From Bolinopsis microptera (lineage: Eukaryota > Ctenophora > Tentaculata > Lobata > Bolinopsidae): a stretch of DNA of 64,000 nt. How positions within the stretch are numbered: the first letter of the stretch is position 1; every line of letters begins with the position of its first letter. The stretch covers positions 2,811,175 to 2,875,174 of the forward strand of contig NC_087078.1 of the NCBI RefSeq assembly GCF_026151205.1. Reading direction: 5' to 3'. Of the stretch, positions 1 through 12,165 are shown in pieces. Under the pieces are notes generated by a model, which saw nothing but the letters and a program-made list of their open reading frames with translations, did no database searches and was not told the origin of the DNA. The translations under genes and the position numbers were made by a program.

Positions 1-175
1 ACTTCTAGTTATTTACATACATGTATGTATTTTATTATATTTATATATATGTTGATATGTATAGCTTTATATATTTGAAGTTGATCAAAAGTCAAACTCA
101 AAGAAAAGTAGTTAAATTACTTTCAACTTATATATTATGTGAGAACGAGATCATTAATGGTAATATTATCCGCAG

Positions 176-3100
176 AAAAATACGAATTGAAGGATATCAC
201 AAGTGCCTGGATTCATGTGACCTTCAAAGATTTCGTAGAGAATGGAGGTAGAGATGAGGCATCAACGGAAAACAAAATAGTTGTAACAGTGGTAAGTACA
301 TTCTAATGTTAATATGAATACAAATCCAATGGAACATTTAAATATGTGCAATGTTGGGACATAATGAAATTTTTTTAACATTATTTCAACTGTCCTCTTT
401 GTATCGATACCTGAGAGCTCTGACTCAATCAAATAGTTTATACAGTCAAATATTTCTTCGTCCAGTAATTTAAGTTAACTGTTGACTATTTAGTACTTTA
501 GTAGTAGTATAACACTGGCCTGTTACAGCTGACCACATTGGAGGAAGGCACAGATTTGGATGAAAAGACAGCTACTTGGACTAACACTGGTATGGACAAC
601 GTGGATACTGACAATGCTGATGAGGTCGTCGGAACCGTCGTTATTCCTCAGAAACAACCAGGAACTACACCAGTTGTGGTAAGTGCGGTCTCCTCTTGAA
701 GCTTAATTAGTTTAAATGAAATGATTAAGTTAAATTGAATTTTCCGTTCTGCGAAGAAGAAAAAAGCTGAGACTAATTAATAAACATCCTTAGATTACAA
801 TCACAGACTTTGACGTTGAGAAGATGATCACAGAATTCAAGGGTATTGTTCTTACTGGGGTAGAAGAGAAAACATCCCCTCACTCAATACCTGAATTCTT
901 TGGCAAAGGTAAAAATCAACGACCAGGCCTTCCAATGACCCGCCAAAACAACGATGTTCAGTTCTTGTGAAGCAGTATATTTTATCTATTCGGCGTTTCC
1001 AAATGTCCATTGCCCGTTTATTATTTAACTTTTGTTGATTAATAACAAATTGATTTTTCAGGACAAGAAGTGTTCCCTAAGCCAGCTCTTCACGTTTGTG
1101 TACCAAAGATAATATCAACCACATCCACGGCCACACCAACACAGACACATACCCCGACCTTCACCACTGCCAGTACCACGCCTACTGAACCTCCAATTAT
1201 CACCAATTGTACCATCCCCAATGGTATGTTCTCCTTCGATCTGGTGACACTTTCATTTTCTGATGTGAATAATGTCTATATGTTAAAGTTTCATAGAATT
1301 ATCTGGCCTTTTGATGTTCTTGACAGCGATAAATGTGTTTAAAGTTTAAAGTTTGGTATTTTTAGGTGGAGGCAGGATTGTTATCGATCTAAAGGACTAC
1401 ATCGTTATCCAAGAAGAACCAATGTCTCCAGAAAACGCTAACTACATCCAGATCGGTCAGACTAAGGATAAGGGCGAGAAAGTAATCCTCGTCTACTTTG
1501 ATCTTAAGAAGGCTGTTGAGGAGGGTGTGATTGAGCAGTTCGGAGAGCCTCCAAGTGAAGGACAGGAGAAATGGGACATTGCTGTTACTGACTCTAGGAT
1601 GAACTTCAGGTTAGAATATAGGGTATCTAACATTGACACTCAGTTTATCGCAATAATTTAAACGAAAAATTCTTACCACGATAAAGTATTTATCCCGTAT
1701 TATTAAAACTTACCAATGCAATATTCAGGTTCACTCCAGTGGATCTCGGAAATGATGACGTATGGGAAGCAGGTCGACCTGAACTTTACCCACTAAAGAA
1801 GCTTTTGGACGAAGATTCTTCATGGGACTTCCCATGGATCGGTAAGAGTAATTTTCATATTTCCGTTATTTTTATTTTTAAACTACTAAACTACTTTGGT
1901 AAAGTAAAGGTTTTTCAGCCGCGTAATGTAGCAAAATCGGGTCAATTAGGAAAAAAACCAACTAATTTTCTCAAATTTGTTCTCGAATCTAAATGATATG
2001 TTATGTTTATGATTTCTCAGAGGGAGACAATGGACCAGCAGCTGGTGTTGATTACATCAGTACCGTCTCCGCTCAATTCACCCATCTGAAGAAGAACCCT
2101 GAAACCGGAAGATGGATCCAGGCTATTAGCACCACTATCGCCCGATACATCTTCACCGAGCTCGACGACATCAGGATGAAGAACAACGGATTCTTAATGA
2201 GATACGTGACGGATTCTGGTAAACCTGCCACTCACTTCATGTCCTTCGACTCTCCAGCTCTTGAAGATCCCGAGTTCAGACCTTTCATGGACATCTGTTA
2301 CATTCCATGTTAGTTGTTTTGAGAGTCGTTTCATCGCTTCACGTTCATTCACAATGATTTTGAATATCATGAATCATAATCTTAATGGATATGTTTTATG
2401 AGTCGAAAGTTACTGTTAATTATAAATCATTACATCGTTTCCCCCAGCTGAGAGACCAGTTGCTTGTGAAGATGGATACCTGGTCCGATACGACCTTAAC
2501 GCCGATACCTACATCGCAAGGGACCATCTTGTTCACGGAGCAGAGGAACATCTCTTTGTTGGAAATTCAGGATGGGCTGGCAAATCAAGAGCTCTCGTTG
2601 ACTTCGATATCACCACCTTCAACACTGACCTCACAGGTAACTGGAAATATCATGTGATTAACTATACCACCAATGTATACTTCCACCAATGGTAGTAGTA
2701 TACACTGTATACTACTATTGTGAATGGCACATTTGAATTGTACATGGATGATTATTGTACCTACTGAATGTAGCGCTTATCTTGGAATAGATTAGCAATG
2801 CTGGTGGTTATATCCCGTTAAAGGATGAGGGGACCTTAGAAAAAGTTTTTTTCTCGTGCAAATCCTTTTATTACATTAATCGTATAAACCACTTTAGTGA
2901 AATCCGCAAAGTTGTATTTCATTCGCGCGCCGAGATATCCAGCCAAAACAATTTGAACCTGTGACGTCAATTATGTGAGTTGCTCTGATCCGCGCATATA
3001 GAAATACAGGTAAAATGAGCGTGCGGGCCGACTAAATTACTAATTAAGAATAAATTAACAATTTACGATACTAACGAGCCTATAACCAATGGAGAGGAGA

Positions 3101-6100
3101 CTTTTTATGACCGGTTGAAAAAAGAATTATCACCCTACGATAACCATGAGCCGAGATACACCTGGAATAAGATTGAAGTCACACAGAAAGGCATGTAAAT
3201 TATGTATATTTATAGCTCCCAACGTAACACCTAGCAACTCCCTGTTTCGTACCACAGTTGATATATCAACATGTCATATCAACACAACACGGTCCTAATA
3301 AAAATGGATCGGGTAGGTATGAAATGCATGTCTTCATTCCAGTTGGACAAGCACCAAGCACCAAGCTATTAAGTTCTAACTCACTATGTGACACTACTTA
3401 TAACGTAAGCAAGATTTGCAACTATTACACCAAGCAATATTATACCAAGCATAGCAGACGAACACATCCACATTCGTTACGCTTTACACTCAAGTCACAG
3501 CAAACTAAAACGGTAAATTATAAATGAGTGTACAACTAAAGGCCGGTACACGCGCAGTGTCAAACCGCACGTGCGTACTCAGATAGGACTAGAGGCGCCA
3601 AGGGCCAGCTAGTTAAATGTCTTCTACTACTTGTACATCATACATTCTTTTTAATTGTGTCCATATCGGGTTTCAAACAAGTCAAAACAAAATAGCAGTT
3701 TGTGGTTTAGTTAGCGGATGCTACTTATCTTAGCTCTAGCTATTTATAAATAGAAATACCTACTACAACTACAAGAAAGCCTTTCTGAGTTACATTTAAC
3801 TATTATTATTAAAGAGAATTATTCGTAACTTAGACTAATTCAGTGCAACCAAAGATACCGCTCTCGCAAACGCCAAAGGTAACACGACGTAATTAAAACA
3901 GAACAGAACAAAATGTTGACACGAGCAAAGGGTGCGCGCGCACGTTGGTCTTAACACATAAGTGACGTCACAGCCAAAAATTGCTATCAGCCAATACTAG
4001 CGCGGCGTGATATTGCACGAATTATCGATTTCACAGTCCGACGTATTTTTTGAATCTACACACTTTCACAGGACTTAAACGCGAATATTTTGAAGTAAAT
4101 TCTAAGGTCCCCTCATCCTTTAATATTTCACCAATTGCAGCTCTCTTCGATGATGCTGAGTCAGTTTACTTGAGACTTTGGTACGAAGGAGCAGAGCTCG
4201 CCAAACCTTACAATGATCCACGACAGATGGAACGTAAACTCGCTGCCCACAAGGTACAGCATTAATGACGATTGACGACTATTCCGTTATTTTGGATTAA
4301 ACACACAATTTTGACCTCCTGCTGAAAGTAGTTGGGAAATTTGCATATTTATATTCGCATATTATTAGGTATGTAGGTATGTAAGTATGTATATTATTAG
4401 GTATGTAGGTATGTATATTATTAGGTATGTAGGTTTGTATATTATTAGGTATGTAGGTATGTATATCATTATGTATGGTTAACTAATGATTGACCTTCTC
4501 AGATTGTGAAGACTTGGAACGAGGCCTCTGCCACGAGCAAGATAGCGTCTCAATCTGGAGACAGCAAGAACAGGTGGGAAGAAGAAATGATGGGAGAGCT
4601 GAATGACTACGATCCAGAGGTTATCGCTACTGATATCATCTCTGAGGGAGAAGATCAGCACAATATCTACGTAAGTATCTGATATAGCACAATATCTACG
4701 TAAGTATCTGATATAGCACAATATCTACGTAAGTATCTGATATTTTCTTCGGTTCTGCTCATTCTCGTTGATTAAAGTTGTGCTGCTTTTTATGATTCAG
4801 TGACAATATATATCTTTTGTTGATGGACTTCGTTACATTTCTAATGAGGCTGTTTTGTCTGTTAACTGACACTCTCAATCATCAGTTCAACGTCACAAGC
4901 GTTTTCAAAGAGTGGATGGAAGACAAATCAACAGATCACGGAATTCTTATCAAGGACAGCCAGCACGAATCAGTTCCTGGATACTTCCTGAAGTTTGCCT
5001 CTCTGAACCACAAAGATCCAACCATCAGACCTTACTTGATGGTCTGTCAGAAGAAACGTGAGTGCCCTGATTATAGTGCCCTGTAGTGCCCTGTAGTGCC
5101 CTGATTATATAGCTTAATACCAACAGTGGAGTACAGTAAAAGTCAGATTAAAACATGGCGTAAACCATGTGATAGTTGCAAATTTCTTTCATCTATATCT
5201 CGGAGTAGCTTTATTTGTTTACTAAATAACATGCCGACTAACTGCACCCCATCTCAGCTGCCTGTGTGCCAGAAGACTTGCCTCCACAGAAGATCTACAA
5301 CCACGGTTGTGTCAGTACACAGAATGTAACTCTCAACTTCTGCGAGGCTAAGAACGGTGCCTGTTCAGCATCTGACGGCAGTGCGGTGGACTATGATTAC
5401 TTCACGGGAGTCAGTGCTCTTTGGGATGACTTCCACGTGGTAAGTTATTTAAATGCTATTAAACATCTTTTATAATATTAGATGAGAACGTCAAAAATTC
5501 AAGGTTTTGATTTTCCTTTTTATTTTACTGTCGTTGAAATTAATCTATGACCATGACATTTAATCGCCGATATTTCATCTTATTTTGAATTTATCTAACA
5601 ATTCTTATTCCAGCTGCGAACGTTCTGTAAGTGTTGCACAGATGCAGATGCTACCAAAATAATGGTACCGATGGACTGCGCAGATTCAACCAGTCAGACA
5701 GATTATGATGAAGAGGTTTGCTCAATTTCCCAGTTTTTTTAAATCAATAAACTTCCAAATTGTTTACACAAGTACATCATATTATTTCAAAGAAAATTCG
5801 CGGCCGAATGACCTTACATGCCTTGACAAGTGACCGAGTTATCATCGTTGAACTTCGTTATGTGTTGAGCAGATCTTTGCACAAAATAGAACTATTACAG
5901 AAGATTTACAGACAAAACTAATCTATGACTAGTCACAGAAAATGATTGTAATGGGAACGAAAAAACATGACTAATTTGAATATTCTTCAGGTTTGGTACA
6001 TCACACAATGCGAATGTCAACGTTGTCAAACAGTATCAAAGGAAAGAAAGAAGAGAGCCACTCCTAGCAAGACCCGACTGCTACTCAGGTATTTGAACTA

Positions 6101-6333
6101 TCTGAATTGTTTGAATTATTTAAATTATTTGGATTACATCTATAAGTCATTGATCGGCTATGTCAATTATTCGTCGAACCCGAATGTTTCTGTTGAATTA
6201 TATATATATATATAGAATTATAGATAGCATAAAAGTTAAGATAATTGAGGATGGTAAAGTCTGATTATTTTGTTTCCTTAATTCTGACCTCCCTCATTTC
6301 AGGTCTGCTCTTAAATCCATGCTACGAAAGTAA
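176..6333 (+). CDS. Secreted mucin-like protein with DNRLRE/CBM96-like repeats and a C-terminal cystine knot (5' partial, 15 exons)
   Basis: Exons read from GT-AG borders and frame: 176-291, 529-678, 794-908, 1062-1223, 1366-1609, 1729-1841, 2021-2308, 2448-2636, 4141-4253, 4503-4670, 4886-5057, 5258-5439, 5614-5715, 5991-6088, 6303-6333. They join without a stop into about 746 residues; the start and any signal peptide lie upstream of the window. Three repeats resemble the DNRLRE (CBM96-like) fold: each ends in a pattern such as FNVTSVFKEWMEDK...HGILIKD...RPYLMVC. A Thr/Pro-rich stretch (1117-1200, TTSTATPTQTHTPTF) separates repeats 1 and 2 and is likely O-glycosylated. The last four exons give a cystine-knot pattern (CVSTQNVTLNFCEAKNGAC, TFCKCC, then CECQRC) as in mucins and von Willebrand factor, where it dimerises the chain. 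A basic tail follows (KERKKRATPSK). Inferred role: an extracellular matrix or mucus polymer. Domain naming is by eye; the exon model is strong. Confidence 0.85.
2822..4119. mobile_element. TTAA-target DNA transposon derivative in an intron
   Basis: A 20-bp perfect terminal inverted repeat (AGGATGAGGGGACCTTAGAA at 2822; its complement ends at 4119) is flanked by TTAA on both sides (2818-2821, 4120-4123). TTAA duplication is typical of piggyBac and Kolobok elements; which one is not decidable here. No transposase ORF is visible inside, so it is non-autonomous. Sub-terminal stretches (near 2940-2975 and 3960-4010, both with GTGACGTCA) are also loosely inverted. It accounts for most of the 1.5 kb intron between exons 8 and 9. 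Confidence 0.85.
4365..4475. repeat. Intronic minisatellite (GGTATGTAGGTATGTATATTATTA type)
   Basis: About four imperfect copies of a 24-bp unit lie in the intron before exon 10, ending about 30 bp short of the acceptor. A second tiny array (GTGCCCTGTA units) lies at 5061-5110 in the intron after exon 11. Confidence 0.8.
4660..4745 (+). repeat. Triplicated splice donor of exon 10
   Basis: The exon end and donor ATATCTAC|GTAAGTATCTG recur three times at 29-bp spacing (donors at 4671, 4700 and 4729). Only the first donor keeps the reading frame: reading past it gives V-S-I-stop. The later two are therefore spare or poison donors. Confidence 0.9.
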
Positions 6334-6447
6334 ACTCCCTTTAGAATGACCGTTGGGCCCTCCAAAAAGTCGCGTGAAACCTCTGACCTCTCTGATATGA
6401 TGTGTTTTGTAAAAACTGACAATTTGCTTTTAGATTTGTTTTTAGAC

Positions 6448-6472
6448 AATAAATATATTTATCATGAATAAA
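6448..6472 (+). promoter_or_regulatory. Polyadenylation signals of the cystine-knot gene
   Basis: AATAAA occurs at 6449 and again near 6467, about 120-140 bp after the stop at 6331-6333, with T-rich sequence between. This is the expected place for the end of the transcript. Confidence 0.65.
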
Positions 6473-6599
6473 GTGTTATTTATGTTAAAGTTAAATAGAT
6501 GTTTCATGCCTTTTTGATTGCAATGGTTCCTCTTGATAGGACTAATAAAAATTCGACCCCTTTATAATCACAGAGTTTTATTTCTTAGTGTTATCATGC

Positions 6600-7040
6600 C
6601 TACAAACTACCTTTAAACTACCTTTAAACTACCTATAAACTACCTACAAACTACCTATAAACTATCCATAAACTACCTATAAACTACCTATAAACTACCT
6701 ACAAACTACCTTTAAACTACCTATAAACTACCTACAAACTACCTATAAACTATCTATAAACTACCTATAAACTACCTATAAACTGCCTACAAACTATCTA
6801 TAAACTATCTATAAACTACCTATAAACTACCTATAAACTACCTATAAACTACATATAAACTACCTATAAACTATCTATAAACTATCTATAAACTATCTAT
6901 AAACTACCTATAAACTACCTATAAACTATCTATAAACTATCTATGAACTACCTTTAAACTACATATCAAGTACCTATAAACTATCTATAAACTACCTATA
7001 AAGTAACTACCTATAAACTACCGATAAACTACCTATAAAA
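6600..7040. repeat. 11-bp minisatellite AAACTACCTAT
   Basis: About 40 head-to-tail copies of an 11-bp unit with frequent single-base variants (AAACTATCTAT, AAACTACCTAC). It is uninterrupted apart from a few indels near 6965-7015. No spacers of unique sequence, so it is not a CRISPR array. Confidence 0.95.
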
Positions 7041-7640
7041 TTCGATGAATTGACAAATTGGTAATACATTTTATTCAATGATTTACCTAATAATGCTATC
7101 ACAATTCACAATCAATGTTGCTAGCATTGTGTAACACTAAGTCTCTAACCTGCATATATTTCTAATGTTACCTAACGACGTACGGCTTTAACACAGCCTA
7201 GTAATCCATGAGCTCGACTAATGAGCAACATGAGCTCCCCTCCGCACGCATTTCGTGAGGCTAATCCTTCGATGAGTGAGGTCGCTGTCTCGTACTCAGA
7301 TCACAAACGTATATAGTATATTATGCACAATAATACGGTCGTACAAAATTCACATCAGGTTTTTAGAGAAATGTTTAAACTACGATATTTAAGGTAAAAT
7401 GGGACCCTAAAATACCAGTCTTAATCTTCAATTAGACATAATTCACTAGCTGAAGTAGGTCTGATACGTCCGAGTATAACCTGTAAGACTGGCCTCCAGC
7501 TCGCCATTTTTGAGATTCATGCAAATCGAGGACATTCGAATGGTGTAGGACTAGGATGTTCAGCTCGACAAAGTACTGGTGGAAAATATTTCGTAGGTCC
7601 TAAAAAGCTAAAATGACTCCTCCAGATTCAGTCTTAACCT
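7041..7640. other. Intergenic stretch, nothing recognised
   Basis: AT-rich sequence with no open frame of note and no motif I can name. It separates the minisatellite from the poly-C repeat block. Confidence 0.6.
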
Positions 7641-7660
7641 TCAATTAGACATAACTCAAT

Positions 7661-8225
7661 GACCCCCCCCCCCCCCCCCGACAATTGACCTCCCGACAAT
7701 TGACCCCCCGACCCTAACCCTAACCCTAACTCTAACCATAACCCTAACCCTAACTCTAACCCTAACCCTAACCCTAACCTTAACCCTAACCAATTGTCGT
7801 ACTAAGCCCTAGATTTCGCGACAATTGACCCCAGTGTAATTACATAGGGGGTCAGTTGTCGGGGGGTCAATTGTCGTACTAAGCCCTGTTTGTTTGGGGA
7901 CCGGTTTTTTGGTACACCGGCCAATGTTTACAAAATCATATGATACATAACAATATAATTGTATTTAATATACGTGAATATTAGAATAGAAATGAAATCT
8001 TAAATTTCTATTTATTCCCTGAAATTGCTACTAAGTTCAATATAAATTTATTACTTAGATTTCGCGACAATTGACCCCAGTTTAATTACATAGGGGGTCA
8101 GTTGTCGGGGGGGGGGGGTCGATTGTCGTACTAAGCCCTAGATTTCGCGACAATTGACCCCAGTGTAATTGCATAGGGGGTCAGTTGTCGGGGGGGGCAA
8201 TTGTCGTACTAAGCCCTAAATTTCG
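7661..8225. repeat. Poly-C / CAATTG foldback repeat block with interstitial telomere-like repeats
   Basis: A C17-18 run (near 7663) leads into CGACAATTGACC motifs, then about 80 bp of CCCTAA-type hexamers (7700-7790). Three copies follow of a roughly 80-bp unit running from ATTTCGCGACAATTGACCCC to TCAATTGTCGTACTAAGCCC (about 7812-7886, 8058-8138, 8139-8218). Copies two and three are tandem; copy one is separated from them by 170 bp. Each unit is itself self-complementary at its ends (GACAATTG / CAATTGTC). Likely debris of a foldback transposon. Confidence 0.75.
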
Positions 8226-8489
8226 CGACAATTGTCGCGGTACCAACTCAATTAGTTAATAGTAGCATGGGAAGCGCCCGTCGTAGTACACGAAGACCCA
8301 TCACCCATGGTTAGGTGAACACTGACAACTGAACCCGTTTCTCCAAGTCACCTCTGACCTCGCCATATTTTCGATCGATATGTGTTTAGAAATTTAGAAA
8401 TGCATAAATTGAAGTCTTTATTAACAAATCATGTTAATGTTATATAATACTAATAGTCATAGACACATAACGTCATACTAATACCATGG

Positions 8490-9220
8490 TTGGTTGGGCT
8501 TGGTTGCCTCGTGGCTTGTATGTTTATAATCTACCAAGAGTCAAGACGCGCGCCGAGTTTAGTAGTTGGACTCGTCGACGGTCTTGTATTTGGATTGGTT
8601 GACGAGATCGTCGAGATCGTTGCTCTGCTTCGCAGAGCAACGATCGACGCAGTTGCAAGAAGCAAGAATGCTAGTTCGCGCGGCGCGTCGAAGCGGCAAA
8701 GTCCTCCAAGTATTTGGAACAAATATTTTACGAGTATCACCCGTTAACCATTAACTCGTGGCTGGATATGTTAAATTCGAATTAATTGATAACAAGTAAA
8801 TATCGCTTGCAAGCATTATAATTGAATCACAGTTCATCGCGGCTTTTACTAATTCGCTCGCCTTAAAATTAACATTACCATAGAAGCTATCCAGAATTAG
8901 AACCCTTACCACAACCCTACCCAGAAAACCTTACCGCCTAGCGGTGTTACTAGAGGTGATCTTTTTCCAATAGCTTGTATGTATTCGGCGCGCGCGACGT
9001 TAAGTTCTTTCATTGCATGCATGAGCACGCTGATTCCAGGCAAATAGTCATGACGAGGAGCATTTATTTGCAAAATTACAAAAACTGCGACTCTGTTTTC
9101 GGCTCGAAATCATACTTTTTGGTTTAACTCAGAATCTAGAATTTAGGTTGTCCTTAACGGGTGATACTCGTAAAATATCTGTTCCAACTCGGCGCGAGTC
9201 CTGGTAGGTTGTAAACCTAC
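8490..9220. repeat. Inverted dispersed repeat with hairpin
   Basis: The segment near 8520-8750 (CTACCAAGAGTC...GCGCCGAG...ATTTTACGAGTATCACCCGTTAAC) recurs inverted at 9152-9215 and again at 63520-63585. Inside lies a perfect 10-bp-arm hairpin with a TTC loop (GTTGCTCTGC TTC GCAGAGCAAC, near 8619-8642). Overlapping ORFs on both strands are by-products of this symmetry. Confidence 0.7.
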
Positions 9221-9545
9221 AACTCTCCTCTCCTCTCCCTCCCCTCCCCTCCCATCTCCTCCCTCCAACTTCCATATGCCTTCTTGATCTTCTGTAGCTG
9301 AACTCTGAACTCTGAACTCTGATCGGCTCACCCAGTAAACCTTACCGCCTAGCAGTGTTACTAGAGGTGATCTTTTTCCAATAGCTTGTATGTCGGCGCG
9401 CGCGACGTTAAGTTCTTTCATTGCATGCATGAGCACGCTGATTCCAGGCAAGTAGTCATGACGACGAGCATTTATTTGCAAAGTTACAAAACTGCGACTC
9501 TGTTTTCGGCTCGAAATCATACTTTTTGGTTTAACTCAGAATCTA
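8925..9545. repeat. Two direct copies of a ~205-bp repeat
   Basis: The segments 8928-9137 and 9337-9545 match almost base for base (from AACCTTACCGCCTAGC through GGTTTAACTCAGAATCTAG), with small indels such as ATTCGGCG versus CGGCG. Between them is a CT-rich stretch with tandem CTGAACT repeats. Function unknown. Confidence 0.85.
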
Positions 9546-9549
9546 GGTT

Positions 9550-11520
9550 ATCCCAAATTTTGCTCCTGGAGAGCTAACTTTAGAATTTCAAGACGAACAT
9601 TTTGTTGAAAACCGGAAGGTTCTATTTCTTTTACTTTCGGAGATAGCTCCCTGCCGGTAGACTTTCCTACCGGCAGGTAATATTACTATTAGGCCTAGTA
9701 TAGGCCTAACCCTAACCCGATCCGAGCCCTAAACAATCGAATTCGTGTTTTTACTAGCCTTCAGGGAAGCATTTTTACCCTACGTCATGGAGGTGATTCA
9801 GAACCAACGTCCAAAAATACACCGATGTAAATTAATTTCCTACCTAAAGGGCCTTTTTACAAGAATTTTCTTAAAATTTGGGCGAGCGATTAAGCTAAGG
9901 CTGTTACGAGCAAATATTTTAATTGATTCACGATGTCAATCCTTCGCATCTCGCCGATCTGCATACGTGGTTGCGAGAAGCATTATTGGATGCGCGCGCG
10001 ACCCAGTAGTGCATCGCGCTACAAATATTTTAACATACGTTGCATGCCACTTTTCGCGCGCGAAGCGCGAAAAGTGGCATGCAATAGAATGGAGTGTTCT
10101 GAACACTCTGAGTCTGACGGTATTCGGAATTAAACCTTCTAGAATCTAAAGCCTTCAGAAGCTGTGTTGTGAGCACTTGACTGCCAAAACTTTGACATAC
10201 GTTGCATGCCACTTTTCGTATCCAAATATCTCTGATATTTGGATACGAAACATGTATCAACCAAAACTTCGGACAGACACCGGAATATCGACTAAAAATG
10301 TGTTCTGAGTTGTTCCGATCCCCTAATTTCTCTTAGGTTGCTAAAGCCCCAAAAAGTGTCAAATCGTCAATTTAGTACAAGCGGTATAAATTTTGCGTTT
10401 TTTTTTTCGTACTTTAAAGATGTACTTAAATCTAAGCTAGCTTGTTATCTATACAATATTTTAAACTTGACGAAATTTCCCCGGCAACGGGGACATAGAA
10501 GAAAAACACCGAAAATCAACCTCAAAATGACCCTCTGGTGAAGCCAAACCCAGCTCGCAAATGGAGTTGAAACCTCGCCATTTTTAGCAGGGTTGTAGAA
10601 AAAGGATAGGAATAGGCTATAGCATTCTTAGAATTTTGATTTAGGCTTTAGATTTTTTATAATTAACGTCGGAAGTGAGGTTAAATAATCGTTAGAATAA
10701 TGGCGTTATTTTAGCAAAGGTTTACTGCGCTGTTGCGTAGCAACGATAAAAATGCACGTGCGTATGCTACGTCATAACTTCAAAACTAGCTCACATTTAC
10801 GCTCACGCTATGACTTATATTCATAACTTTGGTTGTGATTGGTATTTTTTGATGCGGTAAAAAGTATCGTTTTGGGAATCCGAATACTAACAACGCTGTC
10901 GCCATTGTTAAATAAATTCTATTATGTCTACTGTATAACAGAGTTGTATGATGAAGAGAAATTAAAACATAACTGATTTTTAAAATTTCCTCGAACAAAG
11001 CTTTCGACTAGCGGGTTTCTAGTAAATGATATTACAAAGATATTTTAATTTTTTTGCGATGTTTATTACAATAATGTAATTGATACGGTATAAATTTGAC
11101 ATACGTTGCATGCCACTTTTCGCGCGCGAAGCGCGCGCCGCCGAAGGCTGACATTTTATGCGCGCCGCGCATATTTTCAGTAGAGCGCCACGCTTATTTT
11201 GTATTTTAACCGATCTATACCGTACTGTGAAAATCGAGCGCTACATTTAATATACAATAGGTTGTGTTATCACTTGTTCTTAACTTCTTAAAATTTTCTA
11301 TCTATGTTGTTTCACACAATTTTGGATTTGGTTTGAAACTTTCACAGTTAGTATATAAATTATACAACACAGCATTAATTTGATTAAAATATACGACATC
11401 ACAAAGAATCACATAGGGTAAAAAGTTTTTTAAAAAAAACAGCTTCTGGATGAATGCTAAATGCATGGTTGTGTTGTCAGTAGTAATTGTCAAACGCTGC
11501 CCGACCCATCCATGATATGC
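9550..11520. other. Gene-free AT-rich stretch with dispersed hairpins
   Basis: No convincing coding sequence. It holds three copies of ACATACGTTGCATGCCACTT followed by hairpins (near 10035, 10196, 11099). A segment at 9960-10030 (CGTGGTTGCGAGAAGCATTATTGG...) recurs in diverged form at 61485-61560. Confidence 0.6.
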
Positions 11521-11526
11521 AGTTAG

Positions 11527-11835
11527 GCCGGTGTATGGGATGTATTGAGAACATTCGAACATGTAGAAGTGGAACATGGGACGTTTACACCGATAGTCCT
11601 ATCAACCACTGGGGGTATGGGAAGGGAAGCTAATAAGTTCTTCAAGAAATTAGCGGATAAACTTTCTAGGAAATCAGGCCAACGATATAGTGAGGCAATG
11701 ACATTTATTAGGAAGAGAGTAAGATTTGACCTTTTGAGAACAACAGTCATAGCTCTTAGAGGAGAGAGAGGGTTAAAAAGTAGTAGTGCAGTAAAAATAG
11801 CAGAATTAGATATAAATTTGGAGCCAGTTCTTTAA
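11527..11835 (+). pseudogene. C-terminal fragment of a retroelement polyprotein
   Basis: An open frame of about 100 residues with a hallmark run VEHGTFTPIVLSTTGGMG, then REANKFFKKLADKLSRKSGQ and a basic IRKRVRFDLLRTTVIALRGERG. I recall this block as the tail of reverse-transcriptase-containing proteins common in cnidarian and echinoderm genomes. There is a stop just upstream (near 11524) and no ATG, so it is a fragment. No host gene context. The family assignment is from memory of the pattern and should be searched. Confidence 0.5.
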
Positions 11836-12165
11836 ACTGGCTTACTTATACTACTTAAAGGGTGTTTATTTAGTTTTCTATTGAATTTATATTGAATTTT
11901 TATATAGGGTAATTGTTATATTATGTGTATATTGTTTGAATAATCTTACTCCATTGAGAACATTCGATACCAAAAAAGGCATAATTTTTAGCATAAAACA
12001 TAATTTTTTCAGCAGAACCTGGTTGAACATTGTAGGTTCCTAGCAAGTTCTCAATTTTCTGAAAATGGTGTTACTGTGAACTTATAATTATAAGGTCACC
12101 ACGTATTCGCCGCTCTGCCAGCGTTGCAAAATTGAGGATTTCCAGTCTAAGGCTGTATGAATTAG

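Noticed and set aside
6600-7040. CRISPR-like regular array
   Set aside because: An 11-bp head-to-tail minisatellite without spacers, in a eukaryotic genome.
7700-7790. True telomere
   Set aside because: The CCCTAA tract is short, imperfect and flanked on both sides by internal repeats and genes.
8490-8754. Overlapping ORFs on both strands (85, 69 and 62 residues)
   Set aside because: They lie in an inverted dispersed repeat with a hairpin; the same DNA recurs elsewhere without keeping the frames.
9143-9520. 125-residue minus-strand ORF and 9745-10149 plus-strand ORF
   Set aside because: The first spans a duplicated repeat plus a CT tract; the second is low complexity across hairpins. Neither has family features or an ATG context.
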